Source: ENR-C20 sp942493145
Lineage (GTDB): Bacteria > Bacillota > Clostridia > Acetivibrionales > DTU013
NCBI GenBank assembly: GCA_942493145.1
Contig: OW818679.1
Span: forward strand, 4,154,001-4,218,000
Reading direction: 5' to 3'
Length of the DNA: 64,000 nt
The notes below the pieces were generated by a model that made no database searches, was not told the DNA's origin, and saw nothing but the letters and a program-made list of their open reading frames with translations. A program made the translations under genes and the position numbers. Below, piece after piece: positions 53,816 through 63,414 of this stretch (the first letter of the stretch is position 1; every line of letters begins with the position of its first letter).

Positions 53816-54607
53816 TTACCTCCTGTCCCTGTTTTCACCGTTGTACGTGTTTTCACTGTTTCCATTATTACTCGTGTTTTCCTTGTATTCTGAGGGATAT
53901 ACGCCCACGTACTTTTTAAAAACCCTGTAAAAATAGTTTGAGTCGGAATATCCTACCAGCTCCGATATCCTATTTTCCTTGAGGGAAGAGTTTACAAGCA
54001 TATCCTTTGCCCTGCCGATCCTGATTCCATTGATATAATCTGAAAAAAGCATTCCGGTTCGCCTTTTCACAAGCTGTCCAAGGTAGGCCTGCGAAAGGCT
54101 GAAACGATACGCAAGAGTTTTGAGTGATATATTCGCTGAATAATTCATATTGATATAATCCAGTATGTCTGCAATATATTCTTTGGGATGATTGTCCTGG
54201 CAACGTTCCTCCTCCGGATCCGGAATAAGCTTTTCAATCACCGAAAGCACGGTCTGTGACAGCTCTTCTCTGTTGATCGGTTTTACTATGTAGTTTTCCA
54301 CGCCATATTTAAGGGCCTCTTTTGCGTATACAAAGTCATCAAACCCACTGGTTATTATAACTCTTACATTAATGCCACGCTCACGCAGCGTTTTTATCAG
54401 CTGGAGTCCGTTCATAACAGGCATTTTAACATCCGTCACAAGAATCTGGGGGTGTTTCCCGCTGTAACCCTCCTCAAAATATTTCAAGGCCTCCTGGCCA
54501 TTTTCCGCCTCTCCTGCTATCTCGACCCCATACTCCTCCCAGGGCAGGATATATTTTAAGCCTTGTCTTATCAGTGGTTCATCATCAACCAAAAGAACTC
54601 TGTACAT
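53816..54607 (-). CDS. YesN/AraC-type response regulator
   Basis: A 263-residue regulator. Receiver: LLVDDEPLIRQGL, phosphorylated Asp in ILVTDVKMPVMNG (about 58), VKPINREEL. The C-terminal domain has two AraC-type helix-turn-helix motifs (ISLKTLAYRFSLSQAYLGQL and SDYINGIRIGRAKDML, then VGYSDSNYFYRVFKK). The family controls carbohydrate uptake genes. Its start overlaps the end of the kinase gene. It probably regulates the binding protein genes on both sides. Confidence 0.92.
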   Translation of the reverse strand: MYRVLLVDDEPLIRQGLKYILPWEEYGVEIAGEAENGQEALKYFEEGYSGKHPQILVTDVKMPVMNGLQLIKTLRERGINVRVIITSGFDDFVYAKEALKYGVENYIVKPINREELSQTVLSVIEKLIPDPEEERCQDNHPKEYIADILDYINMNYSANISLKTLAYRFSLSQAYLGQLVKRRTGMLFSDYINGIRIGRAKDMLVNSSLKENRISELVGYSDSNYFYRVFKKYVGVYPSEYKENTSNNGNSENTYNGENRDRR

Positions 54608-56417
54608 CTCGTCCCATCTCCTCTATAGATTTCGAAGGTATATGTATGGTTATACCAGTCCCGGTTTCCTGCCCGCTGTTGATTTTTATCCCATAGGCAG
54701 TCCCGAATACAAGCTTTATTCTCTCATTTATGTTGATCAACCCAAGGCTTCCCTGATTTTCTGAATTATTTCCGGCCGCCATATTACTCCTGATGGTATC
54801 CAGATCATATGCTGTCATTCCTCTTCCGTTGTCTGTAACCGTCACTTCAATATCATTGCCAAGTCTGCATCCGCTTATGGAAATTGTCAGGAGCTTTAGC
54901 CCTGAGTCCAGTCCTCCGTATTTTATGCTGTTTTCCACTACCGGCTGGAAGATGAATTTGGGTATGCAACAGTCCATAATGCTTTCTTCCACTTCAATGG
55001 ACAGTCTCAATCTGTCCATATACCTGGATTTGAGGATATCCACATAAGCCCTGCAATAATCCAGTTCATTACTTATGGTTACAAGGCTGTTCCTGTTTTT
55101 TACCGTAGCTCTGAACAGGTTTGCCAGTGAAAATATCATCTCACTCGTTGCCTGGCTGTCATCTATCAAGGCCTGCATTCGTATGGCCTCAAGTGTATTG
55201 TAAAGGAAATGCGGGTTGATCTGCATCTGCAGTGCACCCAATTCGGCCTGTTTAGTCCTGATTTCAGATACATATACCCTGTTGATATATTCATCAAGCT
55301 TGATGCACATGTTATTGAAGCTTCCGGATATCTGCTGTATCTCGTCATTTCCCTTGAAGGCTGCAATACGGACATCAAACCTGCCAAGCTCAACCTCCTT
55401 CATTGCTTTTGTAATTGTAGTTATCCTTTTGGAGAAATATTTACTTGTCAGGTAAACCGGCACCAGGGATGCTATGATACATGCAGCCAGAATCAGATAG
55501 ATGTTTTTTACCAAGTTCCTGATGCTTTTATCAATTTCGGTCTTTGGAACTATCCCCACCACGTTGAGATCGTCCCTTTCCGTTGGAGATATGCTTACAA
55601 TGCTTTCCTGATCCAGCATCAGATAGTCTTTACTGTTTTTGATCTTTGAAAAATAAGGATATTTTGATCCATAATATCTGTCCGAAGAATCAAAAAACAC
55701 CTCACCGGTTTTGTCGAGGACAAGTATTGTCCCCCTTATATCTCCTGCATATGCCGCATATGACTTTTTAAGGGCGATTGCATCCAGGTTGATGATCATT
55801 ACTGCCAATGTTTCACCGGAACTATCAAAAATACTTGTCACTGCCGAATAAACGAGTTTATTGTCCGAGTCCATGTAGTCAGTCATATATGTCGGTATCA
55901 GTTGCAGATTTCCGCCATTTAGTGTTTCCATAAACCAGGGCTCTTTATAGTAACTGAGGCGTGTCTTTATTTTCCTGTAATTCCTGGAATATGACATCAC
56001 TTCGCCGGTTTTCTTCACATAAATGATTATATCAATGATGTTATTGTCCTTCTGCAGTTGGCTGGAAAACAAGGTATCGAACCTGTTCTTGTCCACGTTG
56101 TATTCATATGTCGATATGTTGTTTTCGTTGTTGAGAATATTAAAGACACTGCTTTTTATATCCGATCCGGAAACATATATGCTTTTTACAATATCTCTTG
56201 AGGTTGTTACCGTATCGTCAAAATACTCCTGAACCCTTTTCGTTATCTGCTTTTCGAAACTGATCTCCTTCTGTTTCAACACATCGGAAAAAGCCTGTGT
56301 GGCAATCAGTGAGATGCCCGCCAGCATAAACACAATTATGATGGAATATGCAAGTATCAGCTTTTTAAGATAACTGCTACCGAGTTTCCTCAGTATTTTT
56401 AACGTCCGTTTGAACAT
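54585..56417 (-). CDS. YesM-type sensor histidine kinase
   Basis: A 610-residue kinase. TM1 is LILAYSIIIVFMLAGISLIA (about 19-38), a large cache-like extracellular domain follows, TM2 is ILAACIIASLVPVYL (about 310), then HAMP. The H-box is QINPHFLYNTLEAIRMQALI (His about 402), the N-box is FIFQPVVENSIKYGG and the G-box VTDNGRGM with GLININERI, characteristic of LytS/YesM kinases. GGGAGCGACAT precedes the ATG. It overlaps the YesN gene by 23 bases. Confidence 0.92.
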   Translation of the reverse strand: MFKRTLKILRKLGSSYLKKLILAYSIIIVFMLAGISLIATQAFSDVLKQKEISFEKQITKRVQEYFDDTVTTSRDIVKSIYVSGSDIKSSVFNILNNENNISTYEYNVDKNRFDTLFSSQLQKDNNIIDIIIYVKKTGEVMSYSRNYRKIKTRLSYYKEPWFMETLNGGNLQLIPTYMTDYMDSDNKLVYSAVTSIFDSSGETLAVMIINLDAIALKKSYAAYAGDIRGTILVLDKTGEVFFDSSDRYYGSKYPYFSKIKNSKDYLMLDQESIVSISPTERDDLNVVGIVPKTEIDKSIRNLVKNIYLILAACIIASLVPVYLTSKYFSKRITTITKAMKEVELGRFDVRIAAFKGNDEIQQISGSFNNMCIKLDEYINRVYVSEIRTKQAELGALQMQINPHFLYNTLEAIRMQALIDDSQATSEMIFSLANLFRATVKNRNSLVTISNELDYCRAYVDILKSRYMDRLRLSIEVEESIMDCCIPKFIFQPVVENSIKYGGLDSGLKLLTISISGCRLGNDIEVTVTDNGRGMTAYDLDTIRSNMAAGNNSENQGSLGLININERIKLVFGTAYGIKINSGQETGTGITIHIPSKSIEEMGRDVQSSFG

Positions 56418-56545
56418 ATGTCGCTCCCATAAACAGCATGGTATTAAATTCTACAAAGATGTCTCTCTTTCCTTCTGCTCTTACCTGCACTCTTATTGTA
56501 ATAGCTGAGGGTATAATACCAGGCAAAACGGGGACGGCGGGCAAA

Positions 56546-56583
56546 GTGGGGACGGTTCTCGCTTCCTGGAGAACCGTCCCCAC
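56546..56583. repeat. REP-like palindrome with GGGGACGGTTCTC core
   Basis: Perfect 15-base arms GTGGGGACGGTTCTC (56546-56560) and its complement (56569-56583) surround an eight-base loop. A single GGGGACGGC occurs at 56530. The core matches the variant element at 1681-1777 (GGGTACGGTTC, GGGACGGT). It lies between the SBP stop and the kinase start and may work as terminator or attenuator. Confidence 0.7.
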
Positions 56584-56610
56584 ATTACCAGACTCCTGCC
56601 GCCATAGTCA

Positions 56611-58341
56611 TTAACGGCTCATAAATCTGTCATAAGCCGCTTGCTTCAGTTTGATGGTTTCCTCTACCTTCAGTTCCTTCAGTTTTGCTACGAAAGCATC
56701 AAAATTGGACAATGGTTCCTTGCCGGTGACGAATTTCAGAATCATTTCAGAGGAATATGTCTTTATGTCACCCATGATGTTCGCATACTGCGATGCTTCT
56801 TCGGCGTTCAGCTGGGCAAAATCAATGGTGTTGAAGTTGCCGTCGCCTATCATGTTCCTGCCGTCACAGTTTTCCTTCCATATATCTCCGGCAGCTGCCT
56901 CTTCCTCGGTGTAGCCTGCCATCATTTTAGTCGGATCACTGATATAAGGGCTTATCTGGTTGCAGTACCTTATCATTGCAGCCATTATATCCATTCCCTG
57001 ATCATTCTTCGTAATAAGCTCCGTAAGCTTCGGTTTTCCATCGACCATGGTGTATGACTTTCCTTCTATGCCATAGTTCCCGAGGAGCGAGCCTTCATCG
57101 GTGTACCAGTAATCCAGCCACTTGACAGCGATTTCAGGATTCTTGCAATTGGCGGAAATTGCAACATTCATTCCCCCGGAGAATCTGATTTCGGATGAAA
57201 ATGGCAGCACCGGCCCTATATGCAGCTTATCGCCTGTGTTTTTAACAGCATCCGCTATAGCTACAGCATGGAAGTTGGGATCTTCAGCCAGCCTTTTGTA
57301 GCCGCTGATCCATTGGGTATCGGAGTACCACAGACCTACCTTTCCCTTAATGATAGGCTGTTGGAATTCCGGTGTCATGGAACCTATCTGTTTCATTATG
57401 CCTTCCTTGTATATAAGGCCTTCACTGTACCACTTGTTCAGCATGGTGATATAATCCTTGTAGCCCGGTTCAATGAAGGAGAACTTAACCTTCCCATCTT
57501 CCTGGTAGAAAGGCTCAATAGGGAAAAAGTCCGAAACCATATAAGCCGCTACACCGTATCCCGCTGAGAGGAAGCTGTATTGTGGAGCGCATGCCGCCAT
57601 AATGAATAATGGCTCTGTATTTTTCTTTTCCTTGAAGGCCTTCAGAACATTGTAATAATCGTCATAGGTTTTGGGGATCAGCAGGCCCAGTTCATCCAGC
57701 CAGTCCTTCCTTATCTGCGGCCCGTAGTTTGCAGGGGCCTCACCTTTATCAAAGGAATAGAAGACTACGATATTGCCCTCATCGGTCGAGGCAAAATTCT
57801 TATTTTCCTTGCTTGAGTTGAGAACCTTCATGTAATTCGGGGCACTTTTTTCTACAAGTTCATTCAATCTGAGAAGTACTCCGTCATTGACGGCCTTATC
57901 TGCCCCTCCTGTATAGAAGGATGCTCCGCTGCTGATGATATCAGGCATGTCTCCCGAAGCGACAAACAGATTGTAGGTTTCTCTCTGAGACTCGGGGCTT
58001 TGAGGCATGAATTTGATATGTACATTGGTTTTTTCTTCGACCTTTTGAAAGACCTCATTTTCATTCATGTCCTTCAAATACTGGTTCATGAATGGAGGAA
58101 GTGTAAACCAAAGAGATAGTTCCACCTTTTCTTTTGTAAGTGGATAGGTCACTTCCTGGGGTGCTGCAGAGGCAGTCTGCCCGGAGCCCGATGCAGTCTG
58201 GTCCGCCGGCGAGCCTGCCGGTGCAGATGCATCAGCTGCTGTTGTGGCATCCTTTGCTGTATCCGCAGTCTGTCCACATCCCGCGAAGAAGGCAGCAATC
58301 ATAATCACTGCAAGAACCAGAGCCAATAGACGTTTTGTCAT
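56611..58341 (-). CDS. Family 1 extracellular solute-binding lipoprotein
   Basis: A 576-residue binding protein of the same branch as the one at 52000. The signal peptide ends in FAGC, followed by an Ala/Thr/Ser-rich linker. The mature part has FQKVEEKTNVHIKFMPQS, ASGDMPDIISSGASF and AVKWLDYWYTDEGSLLGNYG. TAAGGAGGATTGAG precedes the ATG. It is codirectional with YesM/YesN downstream. No ABC permease or ATPase is adjacent, so a partner transporter must lie elsewhere or the protein serves as a sensor accessory. Confidence 0.88.
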   Translation of the reverse strand: MTKRLLALVLAVIMIAAFFAGCGQTADTAKDATTAADASAPAGSPADQTASGSGQTASAAPQEVTYPLTKEKVELSLWFTLPPFMNQYLKDMNENEVFQKVEEKTNVHIKFMPQSPESQRETYNLFVASGDMPDIISSGASFYTGGADKAVNDGVLLRLNELVEKSAPNYMKVLNSSKENKNFASTDEGNIVVFYSFDKGEAPANYGPQIRKDWLDELGLLIPKTYDDYYNVLKAFKEKKNTEPLFIMAACAPQYSFLSAGYGVAAYMVSDFFPIEPFYQEDGKVKFSFIEPGYKDYITMLNKWYSEGLIYKEGIMKQIGSMTPEFQQPIIKGKVGLWYSDTQWISGYKRLAEDPNFHAVAIADAVKNTGDKLHIGPVLPFSSEIRFSGGMNVAISANCKNPEIAVKWLDYWYTDEGSLLGNYGIEGKSYTMVDGKPKLTELITKNDQGMDIMAAMIRYCNQISPYISDPTKMMAGYTEEEAAAGDIWKENCDGRNMIGDGNFNTIDFAQLNAEEASQYANIMGDIKTYSSEMILKFVTGKEPLSNFDAFVAKLKELKVEETIKLKQAAYDRFMSR

Positions 58342-58597
58342 TTTCTCAATCCTCCTTAATAAAGTATCCTACTCTATTTATCTGTAAAGATATGCGGCTG
58401 TCCCGCAATCATACATTCTGAGGGTGAACATAAAATGATAGCCATATTTACTCTATTTTATTAATTACTGACAAGCGCCACAACAGCACTAATATTAAAA
58501 AAGCAGCACTAACTTTATATCATTCTCACCAGTTACAAATTTCAGGGTCATAACCAGTGAATAAGTCAACATATCAAATAATCGCCTTGGTTAAGGT

Positions 58598-58627
58598 TTG
58601 AATTGGATAGGTTTCATGTGTTATAAT
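58598..58627 (+). promoter_or_regulatory. Sigma-A promoter of the DnaD/DnaC operon
   Basis: TTGAAT (58598-58603) and a perfect TATAAT (58622-58627) are 18 bases apart, 68 bases before the start at 58695. The rest of the gap (58342-58597) is AT-rich with no visible gene. Confidence 0.55.
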
Positions 58628-58641
58628 GAAAAGCATCAAAA

Positions 58642-58663
58642 ACTACTTAATCACTACTTAATC
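58642..58663. repeat. Two tandem 11-bp repeats before DnaD-like gene
   Basis: ACTACTTAATC occurs twice in tandem at 58642 and 58653, at about the transcription start. It could be a regulatory half-site pair or replication slippage. Confidence 0.6.
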
Positions 58664-58694
58664 ATTTCATGTTTCCGGAAGGCTGTGAGGTACT

Positions 58695-59669
58695 ATGATA
58701 TTTGAGTCGAATATGTCCATGCTTTATTCAGATACCCCGGTCCCGGAGGTGTTCATCACTGAATATATGCCCTCCATGGATTGCTGCCATGTTAAAATCT
58801 ATATATATTGCCTATTTTTAAGCAAACATGGTATTTCTGCAAATCCAGAGGATATCTCCAATAAGCTGGAGTTGGATATGGATGTCGTCAGAAACGCATT
58901 GACCTGCCTTGAATCACTCGGTATTATTACCCGGGATGACAGACGACTTTCAATAGTAGACCTCAAGGAAAAGGAAATCAAAAAGCTTTACAGGTTAAAA
59001 AGCACTTCAACTCCAAAAGAAGCGGCATCGAGTGCTGACCGCAACAAAAAGAGAAATGAAGTCATCAGGAGTATAAACAACAAGTTCTTTCAGGGTGTCA
59101 TGTCTCCGACGTGGTATACCGATATCGACGCCTGGTTTGATAAATACGGCTTCGAAGAGGATGTAATGTTCGCGCTTTTCGCACACTGCAGTGAGCATAA
59201 TGCTATATCGAAACAGTACATTTCCAAGGTAGCCGATAACTGGAAAAGCAAAAACATAAAGAACAGCTTCGATCTTGACAATTACGATAAGGATTATCAG
59301 AAGCAAAAGGACATCAAGAAGAAAATTAAGCAGAAAATACGAAAAAAAGACATGCTGACTGAATATGAAGAAGCGTATGTCGAGGCCTGGGTATCGGAAT
59401 ACGGCTACGATTTTGAAATTATCGAGCTTGCACTAAAGAGGACAACCTCCATACTCAATCCGAATTTCAAATATATCGACAAGATACTCTCTGATTGGCA
59501 TCAGAATGGATTGAAAACAAAGGAAGCTATCTCAGAATATGAGAATGCCCGGAAACAGAAGAGTCAGACTGCAACAAAGTCTAAAGAACCAGTGGTTCCT
59601 CAGAAAGGTAATTTTGAACAGCGCAAATACGACGATGAATTTTTTGAGAGTTTATATAATAAAGACTGA
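58695..59669 (+). CDS. DnaD-like replication initiation/primosome protein
   Basis: A 324-residue protein. The N-terminal winged-helix domain (about 30-100: VKIYIYCLFLSKHGISANPEDISNKLELDMDVVRNALTCL, split as VKIYIYCLFLSKHG and ISNKLELDMDVVRNALTCL) and two C-terminal DnaB2/DnaD domains (about 130-195 and 210-280, including YIDKILSDWHQNGLKT) fit the DnaD/DnaB family of Firmicutes. The W-x-x-x-G-x-x-T end of the second domain is the family's YxxxIxxxW element. GTGAGGTACT precedes the ATG. It is 14 bases upstream of the DnaC/DnaI-like loader, so both likely load the replicative helicase. Confidence 0.88.
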   Translation: MIFESNMSMLYSDTPVPEVFITEYMPSMDCCHVKIYIYCLFLSKHGISANPEDISNKLELDMDVVRNALTCLESLGIITRDDRRLSIVDLKEKEIKKLYRLKSTSTPKEAASSADRNKKRNEVIRSINNKFFQGVMSPTWYTDIDAWFDKYGFEEDVMFALFAHCSEHNAISKQYISKVADNWKSKNIKNSFDLDNYDKDYQKQKDIKKKIKQKIRKKDMLTEYEEAYVEAWVSEYGYDFEIIELALKRTTSILNPNFKYIDKILSDWHQNGLKTKEAISEYENARKQKSQTATKSKEPVVPQKGNFEQRKYDDEFFESLYNKD

Positions 59670-59683
59670 AAGGCTACATATTG

Positions 59684-60709
59684 ATGGGATCGAGCATCCA
59701 TAATCTCATAAAAAGTGAATATGATAAAAGGCAAAAGGCCGCATATGACCTACAGCAACAGAAAATAGCCCAAATATCCACCCATATCCCCCGTGTTGCT
59801 GAAATTGAAAGAGAAATACAGCTTGCCGGTCTAAAGAATACCAGGCTGCTACTTACAGGTGCCTTAAGTTCGAAAGAAGCGTCAGACAGGCTGCAGACAA
59901 CTGTTTCAAGCCTAAAGGCGGATAGAGAGAGATTGCTTGTTGAGAATAATTATCCTCCGGATTATCTCAATATGGTATATACCTGCCCGAAGTGCAAGGA
60001 CACTGGCATCATAAGCGGTGAAGGCTTATTGGCAGAAAGTTGTTCCTGCTATAAACAGCAGCGTATAAACCTCATCCACGTTCAATCCAACATCAGACTT
60101 GGTGGAGATGAAAGCTTCAACAACTTCAATGAGAATTTCTATCCGAATACAGCAAACGAAGTAAAATATGGAGGAAAGGAATCACCCAGGAGTGAGATTC
60201 TCCGTATCAAGAAAAAATGTATGACCTTCATTGAAAATTTTGATTCTTCTTCAACACGTAACATGCTTTTCAGCGGACCTGCAGGAGTCGGAAAGACTTT
60301 TATGGCTATATGCACTGCCGTTGAGTTAATGAACCGTGGATATACAGTTCTTTACCAGTCTGCCCCGGTACTTTTCAACACTATTAATGAATACCGGTTT
60401 AGAAACTCTCGGGATGAGGACTACGACAGTAGTGTATACAGAAATATCCTTGATGCCGAGTTGCTCATAGTTGACGATCTCAGCACCGAATCACCCAGTG
60501 CAGCAAAATATGCAGAACTGCTGACCATATTGGACGGAAGGGCAGCAAATAATCTTTCGCGCCCCTGCAAGACCATCATATCAACAAATATTGATATGCG
60601 TAAATTGTACGATTATTATGACGAGAGGGTTGCATCCCGCATTATGGGGAACTTTGAAATTTACCGTTTTTCAGGCGAGGATATTCGTAATCTAAAGCGC
60701 CGCTCCTAA
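59684..60709 (+). CDS. DnaC/DnaI-type helicase loader ATPase
   Basis: A 341-residue AAA+ protein. The N-terminal part has a four-cysteine zinc motif (CPKCKDTG ... CSCYK, about 102-125) like DnaI. The AAA+ core has Walker A GPAGVGKTF (about 197-205), Walker B LLIVDDLSTE and a sensor Asn in IISTNID. The last Arg-rich helix is IMGNFEIYRFSGEDIRNLKRR. The ATG at 59684 follows a TTG; GAAAGG lies upstream. It ends four bases into the convergent CPBP protease gene. Confidence 0.9.
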   Translation: MGSSIHNLIKSEYDKRQKAAYDLQQQKIAQISTHIPRVAEIEREIQLAGLKNTRLLLTGALSSKEASDRLQTTVSSLKADRERLLVENNYPPDYLNMVYTCPKCKDTGIISGEGLLAESCSCYKQQRINLIHVQSNIRLGGDESFNNFNENFYPNTANEVKYGGKESPRSEILRIKKKCMTFIENFDSSSTRNMLFSGPAGVGKTFMAICTAVELMNRGYTVLYQSAPVLFNTINEYRFRNSRDEDYDSSVYRNILDAELLIVDDLSTESPSAAKYAELLTILDGRAANNLSRPCKTIISTNIDMRKLYDYYDERVASRIMGNFEIYRFSGEDIRNLKRRS

Positions 60710-61773
60710 ATCCCCATCATTCTTTGTAAAACATCTGCCAACCCGTTTTCCAGCCCCTTGAACTTAAGAATCTCCAGATAATAGACTATATTGATCAACA
60801 ATATTCCCGGTATCAACCAAAGCAGACCTTTCCGGATATTTGCAACATTCACGCTTCCCACCTTGACCTCCAGGGCAGCTTCACCGGTTCCCTCATCCCC
60901 GTCTCTTTTGTACCGGCCTTTTCCCGTCAGCTTGATGAAAGCAAACACCAGGCATAGGAATATCACTCCCAGAATAAGAAACATGATCCCATATACAAAG
61001 GCAATCAGCATCAGCTGCTCTTTCGGCATGCTCCCAAATGTATTGAAAAAATTGCTCATATCAACCTGATCCCCTGTCGCCTCAAACCCCGATCCCTCAA
61101 GTGCCTCCATCACCTTCACAGATATATATCCCAAAACCACTACTATGGCGTTGTTGGTGAAGTGGGCAAGAATACCGCTGAAAAGAGAATTCGTCCTGTA
61201 TACGATGAAGCCTATCAACGCCCCGAGGAAAAACGTTCCGAGGATTTTTTGAAAATCCATATGTGTCAGGCTGAATAAAAATGCCGTAAGCAAAATGGAG
61301 GCTGCTGCCCCTAGCCTGTTCAGACCTTTTTGAATCACACCCCTGAAAAGGAATTCCTCACACAAGCCCGCGGAACCGGCAATAACCATGATATTGATCA
61401 AAAGACTGGCGGAATTGTCCGCAACTGGCGGTTGTGATATTGAAATCTTTCCGAATATCGAGTTGACAAGCCACAGGTTGATTAAGTTGAACACACCAGC
61501 AACAGGAATTGCGAAAGCCATCATGAAAAAGACAATAACCAGGTCAATCGCTTTTACCCTGTTAAGCCTAAGGGTGTTCTTCAGATTACACCTGGTTGCA
61601 ATAAGCAATATCAACGGCGGCAATAAAATAACACCAAATTCTGTTATAAGCACACCGGAATAGAATTCCCTGTTCTGTGCCCTTACCCCGACGAGAAGGA
61701 ACAGCAAAATCACAATAGAAAACAATATACTGACTTGTAATATGCCAGGGTTTTTCCTGTTTTTAATTTCCAC
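60706..61773 (-). CDS. CPBP family intramembrane metalloprotease
   Basis: A 355-residue protein with about eight membrane segments. The CPBP motifs are EEFLFRG (EExxxR), FSLTHMDF and HFTNN (the His and Asn of motif 3). The family includes CAAX-processing and bacteriocin-related proteases. TTTGGGGAGGACAAA lies immediately before GTG 61773, so I chose it over ATG 61800. It stands between the helicase loader and YpeB genes. Substrate unknown. Confidence 0.88.
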   Translation of the reverse strand: MEIKNRKNPGILQVSILFSIVILLFLLVGVRAQNREFYSGVLITEFGVILLPPLILLIATRCNLKNTLRLNRVKAIDLVIVFFMMAFAIPVAGVFNLINLWLVNSIFGKISISQPPVADNSASLLINIMVIAGSAGLCEEFLFRGVIQKGLNRLGAAASILLTAFLFSLTHMDFQKILGTFFLGALIGFIVYRTNSLFSGILAHFTNNAIVVVLGYISVKVMEALEGSGFEATGDQVDMSNFFNTFGSMPKEQLMLIAFVYGIMFLILGVIFLCLVFAFIKLTGKGRYKRDGDEGTGEAALEVKVGSVNVANIRKGLLWLIPGILLINIVYYLEILKFKGLENGLADVLQRMMGI

Positions 61774-61858
61774 TTTGTCCTCCCCAAACGTTGGATTCAT
61801 TCCCTTAGATTACTATAACCGTTGGGATAACGTCACGCAAGACAAAGTTTTGCTCCAT

Positions 61859-63250
61859 CTACATAGTAAGAACGCCGTCGGGTGTATTGATGATCAAAAG
61901 TATGTCTTCTTCCTCCCCGGTTTCGGCATTGATATATATAAGGAAATCTCTTTCATTGATTTTCCCCTTAAATTCATAACATAGCAGCTCGGTTTTGAAA
62001 TTAGTGGGTATTATAGCAAGCCCGGAACTCATGATCTGAAGTCGAGGGTTGATCTTTTGCCTGGCCTCTTCTTCAGTTATTCCAATTTTTTGTACGTCCC
62101 TTTCAACATGGTTTGAAACATAAGCATTTGCCTCAAAGCCTGTTATTTCACCTGTATCCAGCGCAACCTTCACTTTGATGAGGTCCGGGTACACCGTAGC
62201 CTCCTGTTGCTTGTAAGCATAATTGATGGTGGCAGTGCTGTCCTGGGTTAGATAATATGTGTCGATCATATCCTTATACCCCTTGCTCTCAAGAAAATCC
62301 AATCCTGCCTTCTTTGCCTCATCCATGGACAACTTTTGCCCTGTACCGGGCCTGTTATAGAGCATCCACAGAACATGGCCGCCTTTCTGTGTAATGCCGA
62401 TATTGATTTTCTGATCCTCCGGCAGGTCTTTCAACGTCACTTCGTAGCTGTAGGATTTAATCGCCCCTGTATCATTACGGCCCACATCCTTGATCTCACT
62501 AACCCTGTCCTCGCCCAGAAAGCTCTTAACCCGCTCCTTCGCCTTTTCTGAGTCAATTTCGTCACCCGTCAGCCCTCTTGCTTCCTTTGAAACCATATGG
62601 TCTGAAAATGGTCCGTCATAAATCAGGGTAGGATAGTCCTGAAAGGTCTCATTAAGCTTCTCCACCTGCTGCAGGGATTTCTCCGACGAGACTTTGGTGA
62701 AAAGACCTGTTCCCTTGTTTGCCAGCTCTCCCCATTTCAGCCGTCCTTCCCCCAGGCTGTTCTGAAGGTTCTCCAGGTTATCTCCCAGTGATATGGAATA
62801 ATCATAAAGCTTCTCTATAGTACTGTATTGCTCCTCTGAAAGCGGCTTTCCTCTGATGTTCTGATTGTTCAGGGAATTACTTATATCGCCGACCTGTGTC
62901 AGGAACTTTGAGGTATTTGCCAATACCGGCTGCGATACCGGAAGCTGGCCCAGGTTTGTTTGGGCAAGGTTCGCCTGTCCCCAGGCTGCCTGAAGTGTTG
63001 AGGCTGTTTTAGCAGGAGTTGATGCAACAAGTGACTTTGCCAAAAGAGTCTCTACATTCTCAACATAGCCTACCATATCATAAAATGCCCTGTTATACTG
63101 GTTGTCAAGCTCCTGTCTGAGGTTTGATGCATGCTTGTATTGATAAATTCCCCAGACGGACACCACTCCAATTATAACTATTACAATACTGTACATCTTC
63201 CTGTCCGAAAGCCTTCTCTTAAAATCAAGCAGTTTCTCCCTTATACCCAA
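61859..63250 (-). CDS. ypeB: Germination protein YpeB
   Basis: A 463-residue protein with one N-terminal membrane helix (MYSIVIVIIGVVSVWGIYQY) and the YpeB body: NLRQELDNQYNRAFYDMVGYVENVETLLAKS (split: NLRQELDNQYNRAFYDM, then VENVETLLAKS) is its hallmark, followed by GLTGDEIDSEKAKERVKSFLG and two PepSY-like domains ending AETGEEEDILLI. In Bacillus YpeB protects the spore cortex lytic enzyme SleB and is encoded next to it. Here no sleB lies on either side. The TTG start at 63250 follows GGAGGTAGAGC. Likely expressed in the forespore. Confidence 0.92.
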   Translation of the reverse strand: MGIREKLLDFKRRLSDRKMYSIVIVIIGVVSVWGIYQYKHASNLRQELDNQYNRAFYDMVGYVENVETLLAKSLVASTPAKTASTLQAAWGQANLAQTNLGQLPVSQPVLANTSKFLTQVGDISNSLNNQNIRGKPLSEEQYSTIEKLYDYSISLGDNLENLQNSLGEGRLKWGELANKGTGLFTKVSSEKSLQQVEKLNETFQDYPTLIYDGPFSDHMVSKEARGLTGDEIDSEKAKERVKSFLGEDRVSEIKDVGRNDTGAIKSYSYEVTLKDLPEDQKINIGITQKGGHVLWMLYNRPGTGQKLSMDEAKKAGLDFLESKGYKDMIDTYYLTQDSTATINYAYKQQEATVYPDLIKVKVALDTGEITGFEANAYVSNHVERDVQKIGITEEEARQKINPRLQIMSSGLAIIPTNFKTELLCYEFKGKINERDFLIYINAETGEEEDILLIINTPDGVLTM

Positions 63251-63269
63251 AGCTCTACCTCCAATTGTT

Positions 63270-63305
63270 CTGGTATTTCTGATTTGTACTGGTATTTCTG
63301 ATTTG
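63270..63305. repeat. Two 17-bp direct repeats in the YpeB/glycosyltransferase divergent region
   Basis: CTGGTATTTCTGATTTG occurs at 63270-63286 and 63289-63305, a period of 19 bases, just upstream of the YpeB start. Identical copies suggest a recent duplication or a pair of regulator sites. Confidence 0.7.
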
Positions 63306-63414
63306 CATTATTATTTTCTGTCAAGTCGCTGAAAATATTCCACATTTACCGATTAGTTTGTGAAGATTCGGTTATAACTATTTCTGAAGGGATTTCAAAC
63401 AGGAGGTACGACCG

